Shown: piece by piece, positions 15,735 to 23,660 of the stretch | Position numbering within the stretch: position 1 is the stretch's first letter | How the letters are laid out: every line of letters begins with the position of its first letter | The notes under the pieces: model-generated | What the model was told of the DNA's origin: nothing | The model's input: the letters and a program-made list of their open reading frames with translations, nothing else | Database searches by the model: none | Made by a program: the position numbers and the translations under genes | Source: CAZJFC01 sp964545245 | Lineage (GTDB): Bacteria > Pseudomonadota > Alphaproteobacteria > Rickettsiales > 21-14-0-20-44-7 | Direction of reading: 5' to 3' | Assembly (NCBI GenBank): GCA_964545245.1 | Contig: CAZJFC010000018.1 | Location: forward strand, 1-30,841 | DNA length: 30,841 nucleotides

Positions 15735-16831
15735 AACCATTCAAAATCGGCAACCGTGAAATAGGCCCTGACCAGCCGCCATTCATCATTGCGGAAATGT
15801 CGGGCAACCACAACCACAAGCTTGCGCGCGCGCGGGCAATTGTGGAAGCCGCCGCCGAAGCGGGCGCGGATGCCATAAAGCTGCAAACCTATACGGCGGA
15901 TACGCTGACCCTTAACTCCGACAAGGACGATTTCAAAATCACCGACCCGCAAAGCCCCTGGTATGGCTATAACCTTTATAAACTATACGAAAAAGCGCAT
16001 ACCCCGTGGGCTTGGCATGAGGAGCTTTTCGCGCTGGCGAAGGAAAAAAACATCATCTGTTTCAGTTCGCCTTTCGATGTCACCGCGGTTGACTTCCTTG
16101 AGAAGCTGGGCGCGCCAGCCTATAAAATCGCATCATTCGAGTGCGTGCATATCCCGCTCATAAAATACGCTTCCTCCACCGGCAAGCCGCTGATAATCTC
16201 CACCGGGCTGGCTACGGAAGAAGAAATCGGCGAGGCGGTTGCCGCCGCGAGATCCACCGGAAACGAGCAGGTTATGCTGCTCAAATGCACCTCGAATTAT
16301 CCGGCGGAACCGAAGGACGCCAACCTTGCCACCATTGCCGATATGCAGAAAAGATTCGGTGTTCATGTAGGTTTGTCCGACCATACTTTAGGCACAAAAG
16401 TTTCTGCCGACAGCGTTAAATATTACGGCGCGGTGGCGATTGAAAAACACGTCACGCTCAATGAAAACGAGGACGGGGTTGATGAGGCATTTTCACTGAA
16501 ACCGGCAGAACTTAAGGCATTGGTGGAAGATTGCCGCGCCGCGTGGAAAAGCCGGACAAATGAGCAAAACCCGAATGAAACCCACGGAAACATCCTCTAT
16601 GGCGGCATGCCGTCGGAGCAGAATTCCCGGATTTTCCGTGTTTCGCTATATTTCAAAAACCCGGTGAAAAAAGGCGAGGTGATAACCGAAAACCATGTGC
16701 GCGTGGCAAGGCCGGGCTATGGCATCAAGCCGAAATATTTTGGGCAGGTGCTCGGCAGCGTGGCGCAACATGACGCGGAATTCGGCGACAGGGTGACTGA
16801 ACAGGTAATCGGCAGGAGTTTTGGGCAATGA
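15731..16831 (+). CDS. pseI: pseudaminic acid synthase, PseI (NeuB family)
   Basis: A 366-residue enzyme condensing the 6-deoxy-AltdiNAc-type sugar with phosphoenolpyruvate to the nine-carbon acid. The N-terminal NeuB barrel shows FIIAEMSGNHNHKLARA, AGADAIKLQTYTADT and FSSPFDVTAVDFLE. GLSDHTLGTKVSADSV and IEKHVTLNENEDGVDEAFSL contain metal- and substrate-binding residues. The C-terminal SAF (antifreeze-like) domain (about 300–360) includes SLYFKNPVKKGEVIT and RPGYGIKPKYF. The GVDEAFSL version fits PseI better than NeuB. It begins at ATGA overlapping the previous stop and ends overlapping kpsM by 4. Confidence 0.93.
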   Translation: MKPFKIGNREIGPDQPPFIIAEMSGNHNHKLARARAIVEAAAEAGADAIKLQTYTADTLTLNSDKDDFKITDPQSPWYGYNLYKLYEKAHTPWAWHEELFALAKEKNIICFSSPFDVTAVDFLEKLGAPAYKIASFECVHIPLIKYASSTGKPLIISTGLATEEEIGEAVAAARSTGNEQVMLLKCTSNYPAEPKDANLATIADMQKRFGVHVGLSDHTLGTKVSADSVKYYGAVAIEKHVTLNENEDGVDEAFSLKPAELKALVEDCRAAWKSRTNEQNPNETHGNILYGGMPSEQNSRIFRVSLYFKNPVKKGEVITENHVRVARPGYGIKPKYFGQVLGSVAQHDAEFGDRVTEQVIGRSFGQ

Positions 16832-17640
16832 CTGAAACTGCGGCAAAAAAAACGGGAATAATGGCGGCGCTTGAAGTGCAGGGGCGCGTTATCATGGCCC
16901 TGTTCCTGCGCGAGATGAAAACCCGTTTCGGCGAGAAGCGCCTTGGTTTCATATGGGCGTTCCTTGAGCCGACAATCCATGTTGTTACGTTAATCGTCCT
17001 CTGGAAGGTGATTGGCCGGATGGGGCCTGCCGGGGTTGACCCGATGCTGTTCCTGATAACCGGGATTGTCCCTTTCGTGATGTTCCGCCACACGACAACC
17101 CGCGTGGTGCAGGCGGTGCAGAGCAACCGGATGCTGCTGGTCTTCCCGCAGATACAGATGATGGATTTTATCTATACGCGCCTTGTGCTGGAATTTATGA
17201 CCTATTCAATTGTCTTTATTGCGTTTTTGCTGGGCGCGCAATATTTCGGGCTTGATTTCAAGATCAACGACCTGCTTGGGGTGATAATCAATTTCATCCT
17301 GATATTGCTGTTTTCAGGCGGTTTCGGGATGTTGATGCTGCCGCTGGTGGCGGTACTCCCGGTGCTTTCGGCGTTTTCAAAACTGATAATCCGCGTGATG
17401 TATTTTACTTCCGGCGTATTTTTCTCAATTGACAGGCTGCCGCAACCGATTGTTGAGGTTCTGGGCTGGAACCCGCTCCTGCAGCTTATCCATATGTTGC
17501 GCACGAGTTTTTTCCCGCAGATGATGCCGCACCCGGAATATAGCAATTTGCCGTATGTGCTGTTTGTTATAGCGTCGATGTGGTTGCTTGGTATGATACT
17601 CAGCAAAAAATTATACAAATACATTCTCGAAGATGATTAG
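16828..17640 (+). CDS. kpsM: capsule polysaccharide ABC transporter permease, KpsM
   Basis: A 270-residue ABC-2-type inner-membrane protein with about six hydrophobic segments (for example THVVTLIVLWKVIG, MLFLITGIVPFVMF, YSIVFIAFLLGAQYF, VIINFILILLFSGGFGML, YVLFVIASMWLLGMIL). The cytosolic N-terminus LFLREMKTRFGEKRLGFIW is the standard start of KpsM/Wzm-like permeases. Together with KpsT it moves lipid-linked capsule across the inner membrane. It overlaps kpsT by 8 bases, so a matched complex is expected. Confidence 0.92.
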   Translation: MTETAAKKTGIMAALEVQGRVIMALFLREMKTRFGEKRLGFIWAFLEPTIHVVTLIVLWKVIGRMGPAGVDPMLFLITGIVPFVMFRHTTTRVVQAVQSNRMLLVFPQIQMMDFIYTRLVLEFMTYSIVFIAFLLGAQYFGLDFKINDLLGVIINFILILLFSGGFGMLMLPLVAVLPVLSAFSKLIIRVMYFTSGVFFSIDRLPQPIVEVLGWNPLLQLIHMLRTSFFPQMMPHPEYSNLPYVLFVIASMWLLGMILSKKLYKYILEDD

Positions 17641-18289
17641 ACTGATTAACATCCACAAAGGTTTCATGACGTTGAAACACGGCTGGAAACAGGTGCTTAA
17701 CGGCATCACGATAGATATCCGGGACGACCAGAACCTTGGCATATTAGGCAAGAACGGCGCAGGAAAATCGACCCTGATGCGGATTATGAGCGGGCTTGAC
17801 CTGCCCGACAAGGGCACGCTGGATTCCGGCGGCAGGAGCATTTCATGGCCTCTGGGCAGTTCCGCCGGGGTGCATGGCGGGCTGACGGGCAAGGAGAACC
17901 TGCGCTTCATCTGCCGGATTTACAACAAGGACATCAAGACCGTGACCGAATTTGTTGACGGTTATGCCGAGCTGGGAAAATATCTGGACATGCCCGTGAA
18001 CACTTATTCGTCGGGTATGAAAAGCCGCCTTGGTTTCGGTATCAGCATGGCGATGGATTTCGATACTTACCTGATCGACGAAGGCTTCTCGGCAGGTGAC
18101 AAGCGCTTCATGAAAAAAACGGAAGAATTGTTCGCTGAAAAAACAAAAAAAGCCAATATGATAGTTGTTTCACACAGTGTTTCGACAATTAAGAAGTTTT
18201 GTAACTCGGCAGTGATATTAAAGGATGGACAATTGCAGTATTTTGGCGATATTAATGATGCAATAAATGAATACGATAACCTATGGTAA
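17633..18289 (+). CDS. kpsT: capsule polysaccharide ABC transporter ATP-binding protein, KpsT
   Basis: A 218-residue ATPase. Walker A is GKNGAGKS (39–46), the signature YSSGMKSRLGFGIS is near 123–136, and Walker B DTYLIDEGFSAGD is near 143–155; HSV, the switch His, follows. The size matches KpsT, and there is no C-terminal carbohydrate-binding domain like Wzt. It powers KpsM. The stop overlaps the start of the small lipoprotein gene by 7 bases. Confidence 0.93.
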   Translation: MIRLINIHKGFMTLKHGWKQVLNGITIDIRDDQNLGILGKNGAGKSTLMRIMSGLDLPDKGTLDSGGRSISWPLGSSAGVHGGLTGKENLRFICRIYNKDIKTVTEFVDGYAELGKYLDMPVNTYSSGMKSRLGFGISMAMDFDTYLIDEGFSAGDKRFMKKTEELFAEKTKKANMIVVSHSVSTIKKFCNSAVILKDGQLQYFGDINDAINEYDNLW

Positions 18290-18711
18290 TCAGGCTGACA
18301 GCATTAGTGTTTTCCCTGGCGCTCGCCGCCGGATGCTCTTCCGTCGAGATCAAGGCGGAATACCCCAACCAGAAACGCAGCGCATTGAGCGAAAGCAGCC
18401 CGTCCAAAATTGAAACCGCTTCCGGTAAAAAAGACGGTGACAAAAAAGATGCCTATGTCGATGAGCATAAAGGGCAGAAAACTTCCGACTACCTGTGGCC
18501 GATGCACAACGCGGCTGACCTGCTGGAGAATACCAAACCGGGCGAGCTGGTGGATATCAAGCGCGAAGACGGCAAGCCGATGGTTTTCGCGGTCTTAAGC
18601 GAATATGCCTCGGCGGGCAAGAAGCGCTGCAAGAAATATTTCGTCAACCTTGACCTGCACCTTGCGTGCTATAACCCGCACTGGTATCCGGTACGGTCTT
18701 TTGGGGAATAA
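18283..18711 (+). CDS. small lipoprotein inserted between kpsT and kpsE
   Basis: A 142-residue protein with an N-terminal signal sequence ending in the lipobox LAAGC (Cys18), so it is probably lipid-anchored. A Lys/Ser-rich linker (about 20–65) is followed by a compact domain. Its end, SEYASAGKKRCKKYFVNLDL then ACYNPHWYPV, has two Cys and resembles short surface-protein domains of the pattern S-A-x-G-x-x-C-x-x...C-x-x-x-x-W. I do not know a named capsule component of this type. Overlap with kpsT and a 5-base gap to kpsE show it is co-translated with the export machinery. Confidence 0.75.
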   Translation: MVIRLTALVFSLALAAGCSSVEIKAEYPNQKRSALSESSPSKIETASGKKDGDKKDAYVDEHKGQKTSDYLWPMHNAADLLENTKPGELVDIKREDGKPMVFAVLSEYASAGKKRCKKYFVNLDLHLACYNPHWYPVRSFGE

Positions 18712-18716
18712 GGTAG

Positions 18717-19910
18717 ATGGCGCGCCAACCCCGGAACAAGGAAAACCCGCAGGAAAAAACCCAGGTTGCCGTTGAAAAGGTGAGCCGCCATGTGGGGCGT
18801 ATAAAAAAGAAAATAAACAAGAACAACACCACGCGCGGGCTGTTTCTTTTCGTGATCCTGCCTGTGATCCTTTCCATAGTTTATTACTACATTTTCGCCG
18901 CCGATATCTATGTGACGGAAAGCAAATATTCGGTGAATATTGAAGGGTCAAGCAGCGTCGGCGGCGGTGCGATGGGCATGTTAATGCCGGCGATCGGCAA
19001 CGCCAGCAACCTGCATGAGGCGATGACGGTGCGCGAATATATCACTTCCGCCCCGATTGTAGACAAGCTTGAAAAATCCATCGGCCTGCGCCGGATATTG
19101 GATTCCCCGAAGGCGGATTTCCTTTCCCGCGTTTCTTCCGGCCTCAGCAAGGAGGATTTCCTGCTTGAATACCGCAAAAAAGTCGAGGTGATACTTGATG
19201 AGCAATCCGGCATCAGCACGCTGATAGTCCGTGCCTTCACGCCGCAGGAATCGGAAAAACTGGCCAATGCGGTGCTCGACATGGCGGAGGATTTCGTTAA
19301 TAAAATGTCCGAGCGCATGCGTGATGACGCGGTAAAATATTCCAAGCAGGAGCTTGAAAAAGCCGAGCAGGAAGTGGTGGAGGTCAATAAGCAGCTTGCC
19401 GTCTTCCGCAACGTGAATAAAAGCTTTGACCCTTCGGTGACGGCGGGGAGCATCCTTGATATCACCAGCAGGCTTGAGGCGGAGCTGGCGACGACCAACT
19501 CCGAGCTTGCCAATCTGCGCAACTTCATGAAAGACGGCAGCCCGCGCATAGCCTCGCTGGAAGCAAAGGCGGCGGCGCTCCGTGACCAGATTCAGGCGCA
19601 GAACCGCAGGCTGGCCAGTGAGGAAGGCTCAAAGCTCGCCGACATCACGCAGGATTATGAAACCCTTGCGCTGAAAAAGGAATTCGCGCAGAAAAAATAT
19701 GAGGTGGCGTTTTCCGCCTATGAATCCGCGCAGGCGGAGGCACGCAAGAAAAGCAAATACCTGCTCCGCATAGTCGAGCCGGGCGCGGCGGAAACCGCGA
19801 TCGAACCTAACCGCCCGCGGCAGATAATAACGGTTTTCCTCGTCTGCCTCATTACATATACTCTGGGCATGCTTATGATTGCGGCAATTAAGGACCATAT
19901 AAGACCATGA
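18717..19910 (+). CDS. kpsE: capsule export inner-membrane periplasmic adaptor, KpsE
   Basis: A 397-residue polysaccharide co-polymerase-like protein. A basic N-terminus (about 1–40) is followed by one transmembrane helix (GLFLFVILPVILSIVYYYIF, about 42–61). A large periplasmic region rich in coiled coil (about 175–340, for example KQELEKAEQEVVEVNKQLA) follows, then a C-terminal helix ITVFLVCLITYTLGMLMIA (about 370–390). This layout is that of KpsE/CtrB/BexC proteins, which link the ABC transporter to the outer-membrane channel. It lacks a tyrosine-kinase domain, as expected for ABC-dependent capsules. It overlaps kpsD by 4 bases. Confidence 0.9.
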   Translation: MARQPRNKENPQEKTQVAVEKVSRHVGRIKKKINKNNTTRGLFLFVILPVILSIVYYYIFAADIYVTESKYSVNIEGSSSVGGGAMGMLMPAIGNASNLHEAMTVREYITSAPIVDKLEKSIGLRRILDSPKADFLSRVSSGLSKEDFLLEYRKKVEVILDEQSGISTLIVRAFTPQESEKLANAVLDMAEDFVNKMSERMRDDAVKYSKQELEKAEQEVVEVNKQLAVFRNVNKSFDPSVTAGSILDITSRLEAELATTNSELANLRNFMKDGSPRIASLEAKAAALRDQIQAQNRRLASEEGSKLADITQDYETLALKKEFAQKKYEVAFSAYESAQAEARKKSKYLLRIVEPGAAETAIEPNRPRQIITVFLVCLITYTLGMLMIAAIKDHIRP

Positions 19911-21568
19911 AAAATATTATTTTCGCATTAGCTGTTACTGCATCGCTTTCCGTCCCCGTGGCGGTTTTGGCGGCTGATTCCCCCGCTCCGCCCGCAGCGG
20001 CGGAAAACCCTTCGATTGCGCCACGGCAGGCCAACCCGGTGATTACGCAGGCGCTGGTGAGCGACGTGAAGATCATCCGCCCGTTTGGTTCCAATTTATT
20101 CTCCACGCAGGTTACTTCCGGCACGAAAGAGCCGAACAACCCTAATTACCAGATCGTCCCCGGCGACCAGGTTGACATTGAGGTATGGGGCGCGGCGAAT
20201 TACCGCCACACTTCGGTGGTGGACGCGCAAGGCAATATTTTCCTGCCCGATGTCGGCCCGGTGAAGGTTCAGGGCGTGACGCAGGCGCAGCTCAACGAAG
20301 TGGTAAAACAGAAGGTGGGCGCGGTTTATAAGGACAATGTGCAGATTTATACCAACCTCATGGGGCGGCAGCCGGTTTCGGTTTTCGTTACCGGCGCGGT
20401 TCCTGCCCCCGGCAGGTATGTCGGCACTTCGACCGACAGCATTATTGATTACATTTACAAGGCGGGCGGCATTGACGACGAGCGCGGAAGCTACCGCGAG
20501 ATCAAGCTGGTGCGTGACAACCTGCCGCTTCAGGATATTGATATCTACCAGTTTTTGATTAACGGCGTGCTGCCGAAAATGCAGATACGCGAAGGCGACA
20601 CCCTGCTGGTGACGGAGCGCGGCAAGGTGGTCACGGTGGATGGGCTGGTGAAGCACCCGTTCCGCTTTGAGTTCAAGACCGATGAAATTCTCGGCTCGGA
20701 TGTCGCGACGTTTTCCTCACCGCTGGTAAACGCCACCCATGCGCTGGTGGAAGGAACGCGCGAAAGCAAGCCGTTCAAACAATATTTGACCATCGCCGGG
20801 TTAAAAACAACCCGGCTTGAGGACGGCGATAAGGTGATATTCTCCGCAGGCACGCATTATGAAGAAATCGCTGTCAGCATAAGTGGCCGCCACCTTGGGC
20901 CAAAGGAAATGGTCGTTCCCCTCAACGCGAAGCTGGTCGAGGTGCTGAACAATGTGCCGATTGACAGGGAACTCGCCAATACCGACGCGGTTTACCTGCG
21001 CCGCAAATCAGTTGCCGAAAAGCAGAAACAGGCGATTGAGGAATCCATCCGCCGCCTTGAAGAAACCCTGATCCTGGCACGTGCGAGCGGCGTCGCCCCG
21101 GCTGAGGCGCAGCCGATAAGCTCCGCGGAGGTGACGCTGGTGCAGGCATTCGTCGAGAAGGCAAAATTCATCAAGCCGGAGGGGCGCGTGGTTGTGGTGA
21201 GCAGGTCACGCGGTATCAGCAACATCACGCTGGAGGAAGGCGACGAGATTGTCATCCCGCAGAAAACCGATCTTGTCATGGTCAACGGCGAGGTGCTGAT
21301 GCCGAAGGCGATCGTCTGGGAAAAAGGGCTTGACGCCGATGATTACATCAAGAAAGCCGGCGGCTTTACCGACCGCGCGAACGAGTCGAAGCTGGTTATC
21401 ATCCGCCCGAACGGCGAAACCGATATCGGCCACAATGTGGAGATATATCCGGGTGACGAGATTATGGTTCTGCCCGAAGTCAAGATCAACAACCTTGACC
21501 TTGCCGCGAAAGTCGTCGACGTGATCTACAAGGTTGCGGTGGCGGCGGTTATCCCATTCAGGCTCTAA
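19907..21568 (+). CDS. kpsD: capsule polysaccharide export outer-membrane protein, KpsD
   Basis: A 553-residue protein with a signal peptide (IIFALAVTASLSVPVAVLA, cleavage about residue 22). A polysaccharide-export (Poly_export) domain starts NYQIVPGDQVDIEVWGAANY and is followed by SLBB repeats (VFVTGAVPAPGRYVG, VVTVDGLVKHPFRFEF, LVMVNGEVLMPKAIVW). The length is near that of E. coli KpsD (about 560), longer than Wza. No lipobox Cys follows the signal peptide, unlike Wza. It forms the outer-membrane/periplasmic exit for capsule. The SLBB turn near the end (GLDADDYIKKAGGF) is well preserved. Confidence 0.9.
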   Translation: MKNIIFALAVTASLSVPVAVLAADSPAPPAAAENPSIAPRQANPVITQALVSDVKIIRPFGSNLFSTQVTSGTKEPNNPNYQIVPGDQVDIEVWGAANYRHTSVVDAQGNIFLPDVGPVKVQGVTQAQLNEVVKQKVGAVYKDNVQIYTNLMGRQPVSVFVTGAVPAPGRYVGTSTDSIIDYIYKAGGIDDERGSYREIKLVRDNLPLQDIDIYQFLINGVLPKMQIREGDTLLVTERGKVVTVDGLVKHPFRFEFKTDEILGSDVATFSSPLVNATHALVEGTRESKPFKQYLTIAGLKTTRLEDGDKVIFSAGTHYEEIAVSISGRHLGPKEMVVPLNAKLVEVLNNVPIDRELANTDAVYLRRKSVAEKQKQAIEESIRRLEETLILARASGVAPAEAQPISSAEVTLVQAFVEKAKFIKPEGRVVVVSRSRGISNITLEEGDEIVIPQKTDLVMVNGEVLMPKAIVWEKGLDADDYIKKAGGFTDRANESKLVIIRPNGETDIGHNVEIYPGDEIMVLPEVKINNLDLAAKVVDVIYKVAVAAVIPFRL

Positions 21569-21578
21569 CGGGGGGCAT

Positions 21579-23600
21579 TTGCGCAAGCTGGCAATATATT
21601 CACGTGGCATAAGGCGGATCCCGCATCTGGCGGCGTTCCTTCCCGAATATTCCGTGGTTTACAGGCAGGAAGCCGACGTAATCGCCGGGTGGGGCCTGAA
21701 AAAATATGGCCGCGCCGCGCTGAAAAAATCCCGCCGGAAAAAAGTCCCGTTCATTGCGCTTGAAGATGGTTTTTTGCGTTCATACGGGCTTGGCGTCCAC
21801 AGGAACCCGCCGCTTTCGCTGGTGGTGGATTATGACGGGATTTATTATGACGCGAACAAACCCTCAACGCTAGAAAAGCTGGTTTCCGCCCCGCCGGATG
21901 AGGAAAAACTGGCGCGCGCCCGCAACCTGATGGATTTCATCCGCAGGCACAAGCTTTCAAAATATAACTGCTTCATCGGGAACTGGCAGAAGCCGGTGGT
22001 GCATAAATGCGTCCTGCTGATCGACCAATGCTATGGCGACGCCTCGATAAAATACGGCATGGCGGACGAGTCCAGCTTCGCGAGGATGGTTGAAGCAGCG
22101 CGGGCGGAAAACCCCGGCGCGCATTTTCTGGTCAAGGTGCACCCGGATGTTATCAGTGGCAAACGCAAGGGCTATATTGACCTTTCCTCCCTTAAGGAGG
22201 CGACCATAATCAGCGAGAACATCAACCCGCATGTGCTGTTCGAGAATGTCGAGAAGGTCTACACCGTCACCAGCCTTGCGGGTTTTGAGGCGTTGCTGCA
22301 CAGGCTGCCGGTACGCTGTTTCGGCATGCCGTTTTATGCCGGATGGGGTTTGACGGAAGATGAGATAACCCTCGAAAGGCGCAGCGCCCGCCCAAGCCTT
22401 GAGCAGGTTTTCGCCGCCGCGTATTTTGATTATGCGCGTTATGTGAACCCGTTCACCGGGCAGAAATGCGAGGCCGAAGAAGTGGCCGGGATAATCGCCA
22501 CGATGAAGGAATATGAGGCGCGGAATATGCAGGATTGTAACTGCGTCGGGTTTTCAAAATGGAAGCGTTATTTCGTGAAGCCTTACCTTGAGTCGGCTTT
22601 TAACCAAGTGAAGTTTTTCGCAAAAGAAGATGCCGCAATCGCCGCCGCGAAAAAGAACGGCGGGGCGGTGGTTGTCTGGGCGGCGAGGGAATCCGCCAAT
22701 CTTGCCGCAAAAGCGGGGGACATTCCCATTTACCGCGTGGAGGATGGTTTCATCCGCTCGGTTGGACTGGGTTCGGATTTCATCCCCGCCAATTCGCTGA
22801 TTGTTGACAGGGTGGGGATACATTTCAACCACGCAATTCCCAGTGATCTGGAAAACATCCTGAACACGAAAGATTTTCCCGATGAGGTGCTGCAACGCGC
22901 GAAAACCCTGCGTGAAACCGTGCTGAAAAACTCAATCACCAAATATAACACCGAGAAGAACGAGGCAAAACTTTCCCTGCCGAAAGGCAAAAAAATCATC
23001 CTTGCCGTGGGGCAGGTGGAGGGCGATGCGAGCATCCGCCTTGGCTCGCCGGTAATCAAGACCAATGAGGAATTACTGGCGGAAATCCGCCGCAATGAAC
23101 CGGAGGCTTTCGTGGTTTACAAGCCGCACCCGGATGTTGTTTCAGGCAACCGCGCCGGGAAAACCACCAGCGACAATGCCGATATGGTGGTGACGGATAT
23201 CGGCATCCATGCACTGATACGCAAAGTGGATGAGGTGCATACGATAACCTCGCTGGTGGGTTTTGAGTCACTGCTCCACGGCAAAAAAGTTGTGGTTTAT
23301 GGCCTGCCGTTCTATGCCGGGTGGGGTTTGACGGTCGACAGGATAACCCATCCGCGCCGCACCCGCCGTCGCACGCTGGACGAGCTGGTTGCCGCGGCGC
23401 TGATTGAATACCCCAGCTATTACGATTTTGAGGCGGATATGCCCTGCGCCCCGGAAATGATTGTGGCGAAGCTGGCCGGGAAAAAACCGGCGCAAGTGAA
23501 AAACCGCCTTGCTACGAGAGTATTTAACGGTATTCTCGGCATATTAAAATCAGCGGTGTCCCATCTGGCACTGTCACCCCCGCGGAGGCGGGGGGCTTAA
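21579..23600 (+). CDS. kpsC: capsule beta-Kdo transferase, KpsC
   Basis: A 673-residue cytosolic protein with two tandem glycosyltransferase halves. Each has an HPDV-SG motif (VHPDVISGKRKG near 187, KPHPDVVSGNRAGK near 515) and a matching SL-GFE-LLH plus PFYAGWGLT block (near 250 and 577). In group 2 capsules KpsC builds the poly-beta-Kdo linker on lysophosphatidylglycerol with KpsS. I chose TTG at 21579, ten bases after kpsD stops and just after a GGGGGG run. An earlier in-frame TTG at 21534 would overlap kpsD by 35 bases and add a tail foreign to the family. The last nine residues (LSPPRRRGA) are encoded by a palindromic repeat element. Confidence 0.9.
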   Translation: MRKLAIYSRGIRRIPHLAAFLPEYSVVYRQEADVIAGWGLKKYGRAALKKSRRKKVPFIALEDGFLRSYGLGVHRNPPLSLVVDYDGIYYDANKPSTLEKLVSAPPDEEKLARARNLMDFIRRHKLSKYNCFIGNWQKPVVHKCVLLIDQCYGDASIKYGMADESSFARMVEAARAENPGAHFLVKVHPDVISGKRKGYIDLSSLKEATIISENINPHVLFENVEKVYTVTSLAGFEALLHRLPVRCFGMPFYAGWGLTEDEITLERRSARPSLEQVFAAAYFDYARYVNPFTGQKCEAEEVAGIIATMKEYEARNMQDCNCVGFSKWKRYFVKPYLESAFNQVKFFAKEDAAIAAAKKNGGAVVVWAARESANLAAKAGDIPIYRVEDGFIRSVGLGSDFIPANSLIVDRVGIHFNHAIPSDLENILNTKDFPDEVLQRAKTLRETVLKNSITKYNTEKNEAKLSLPKGKKIILAVGQVEGDASIRLGSPVIKTNEELLAEIRRNEPEAFVVYKPHPDVVSGNRAGKTTSDNADMVVTDIGIHALIRKVDEVHTITSLVGFESLLHGKKVVVYGLPFYAGWGLTVDRITHPRRTRRRTLDELVAAALIEYPSYYDFEADMPCAPEMIVAKLAGKKPAQVKNRLATRVFNGILGILKSAVSHLALSPPRRRGA

Positions 23601-23630
23601 GATAAGATTCCCGTCTGCACGGGAATGACA
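23572..23630. repeat. REP-like palindromic element spanning the kpsC stop
   Basis: Bounded by TGTCA (23572–23576) and TGACA (23626–23630). Two perfect hairpins lie inside: CCCCCGC/GCGGGGG (23577–23583 with 23588–23594, 4-base loop) and ATTCCCGT/ACGGGAAT (23607–23614 with 23619–23626, 4-base loop). The TGTCAT-CCCG type is a common dispersed proteobacterial intergenic repeat. It may also attenuate transcription between kpsC and kpsS. Confidence 0.75.
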
Positions 23631-23660
23631 AGTGGTGGATATTGCTAAAACCGAGATGAG

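Noticed and set aside
11159..16831. pse genes as a flagellin glycosylation island
   Set aside because: No flagellin, motility accessory factor (Maf) or flagellar gene is in the window, while the genes run directly into kps export genes.
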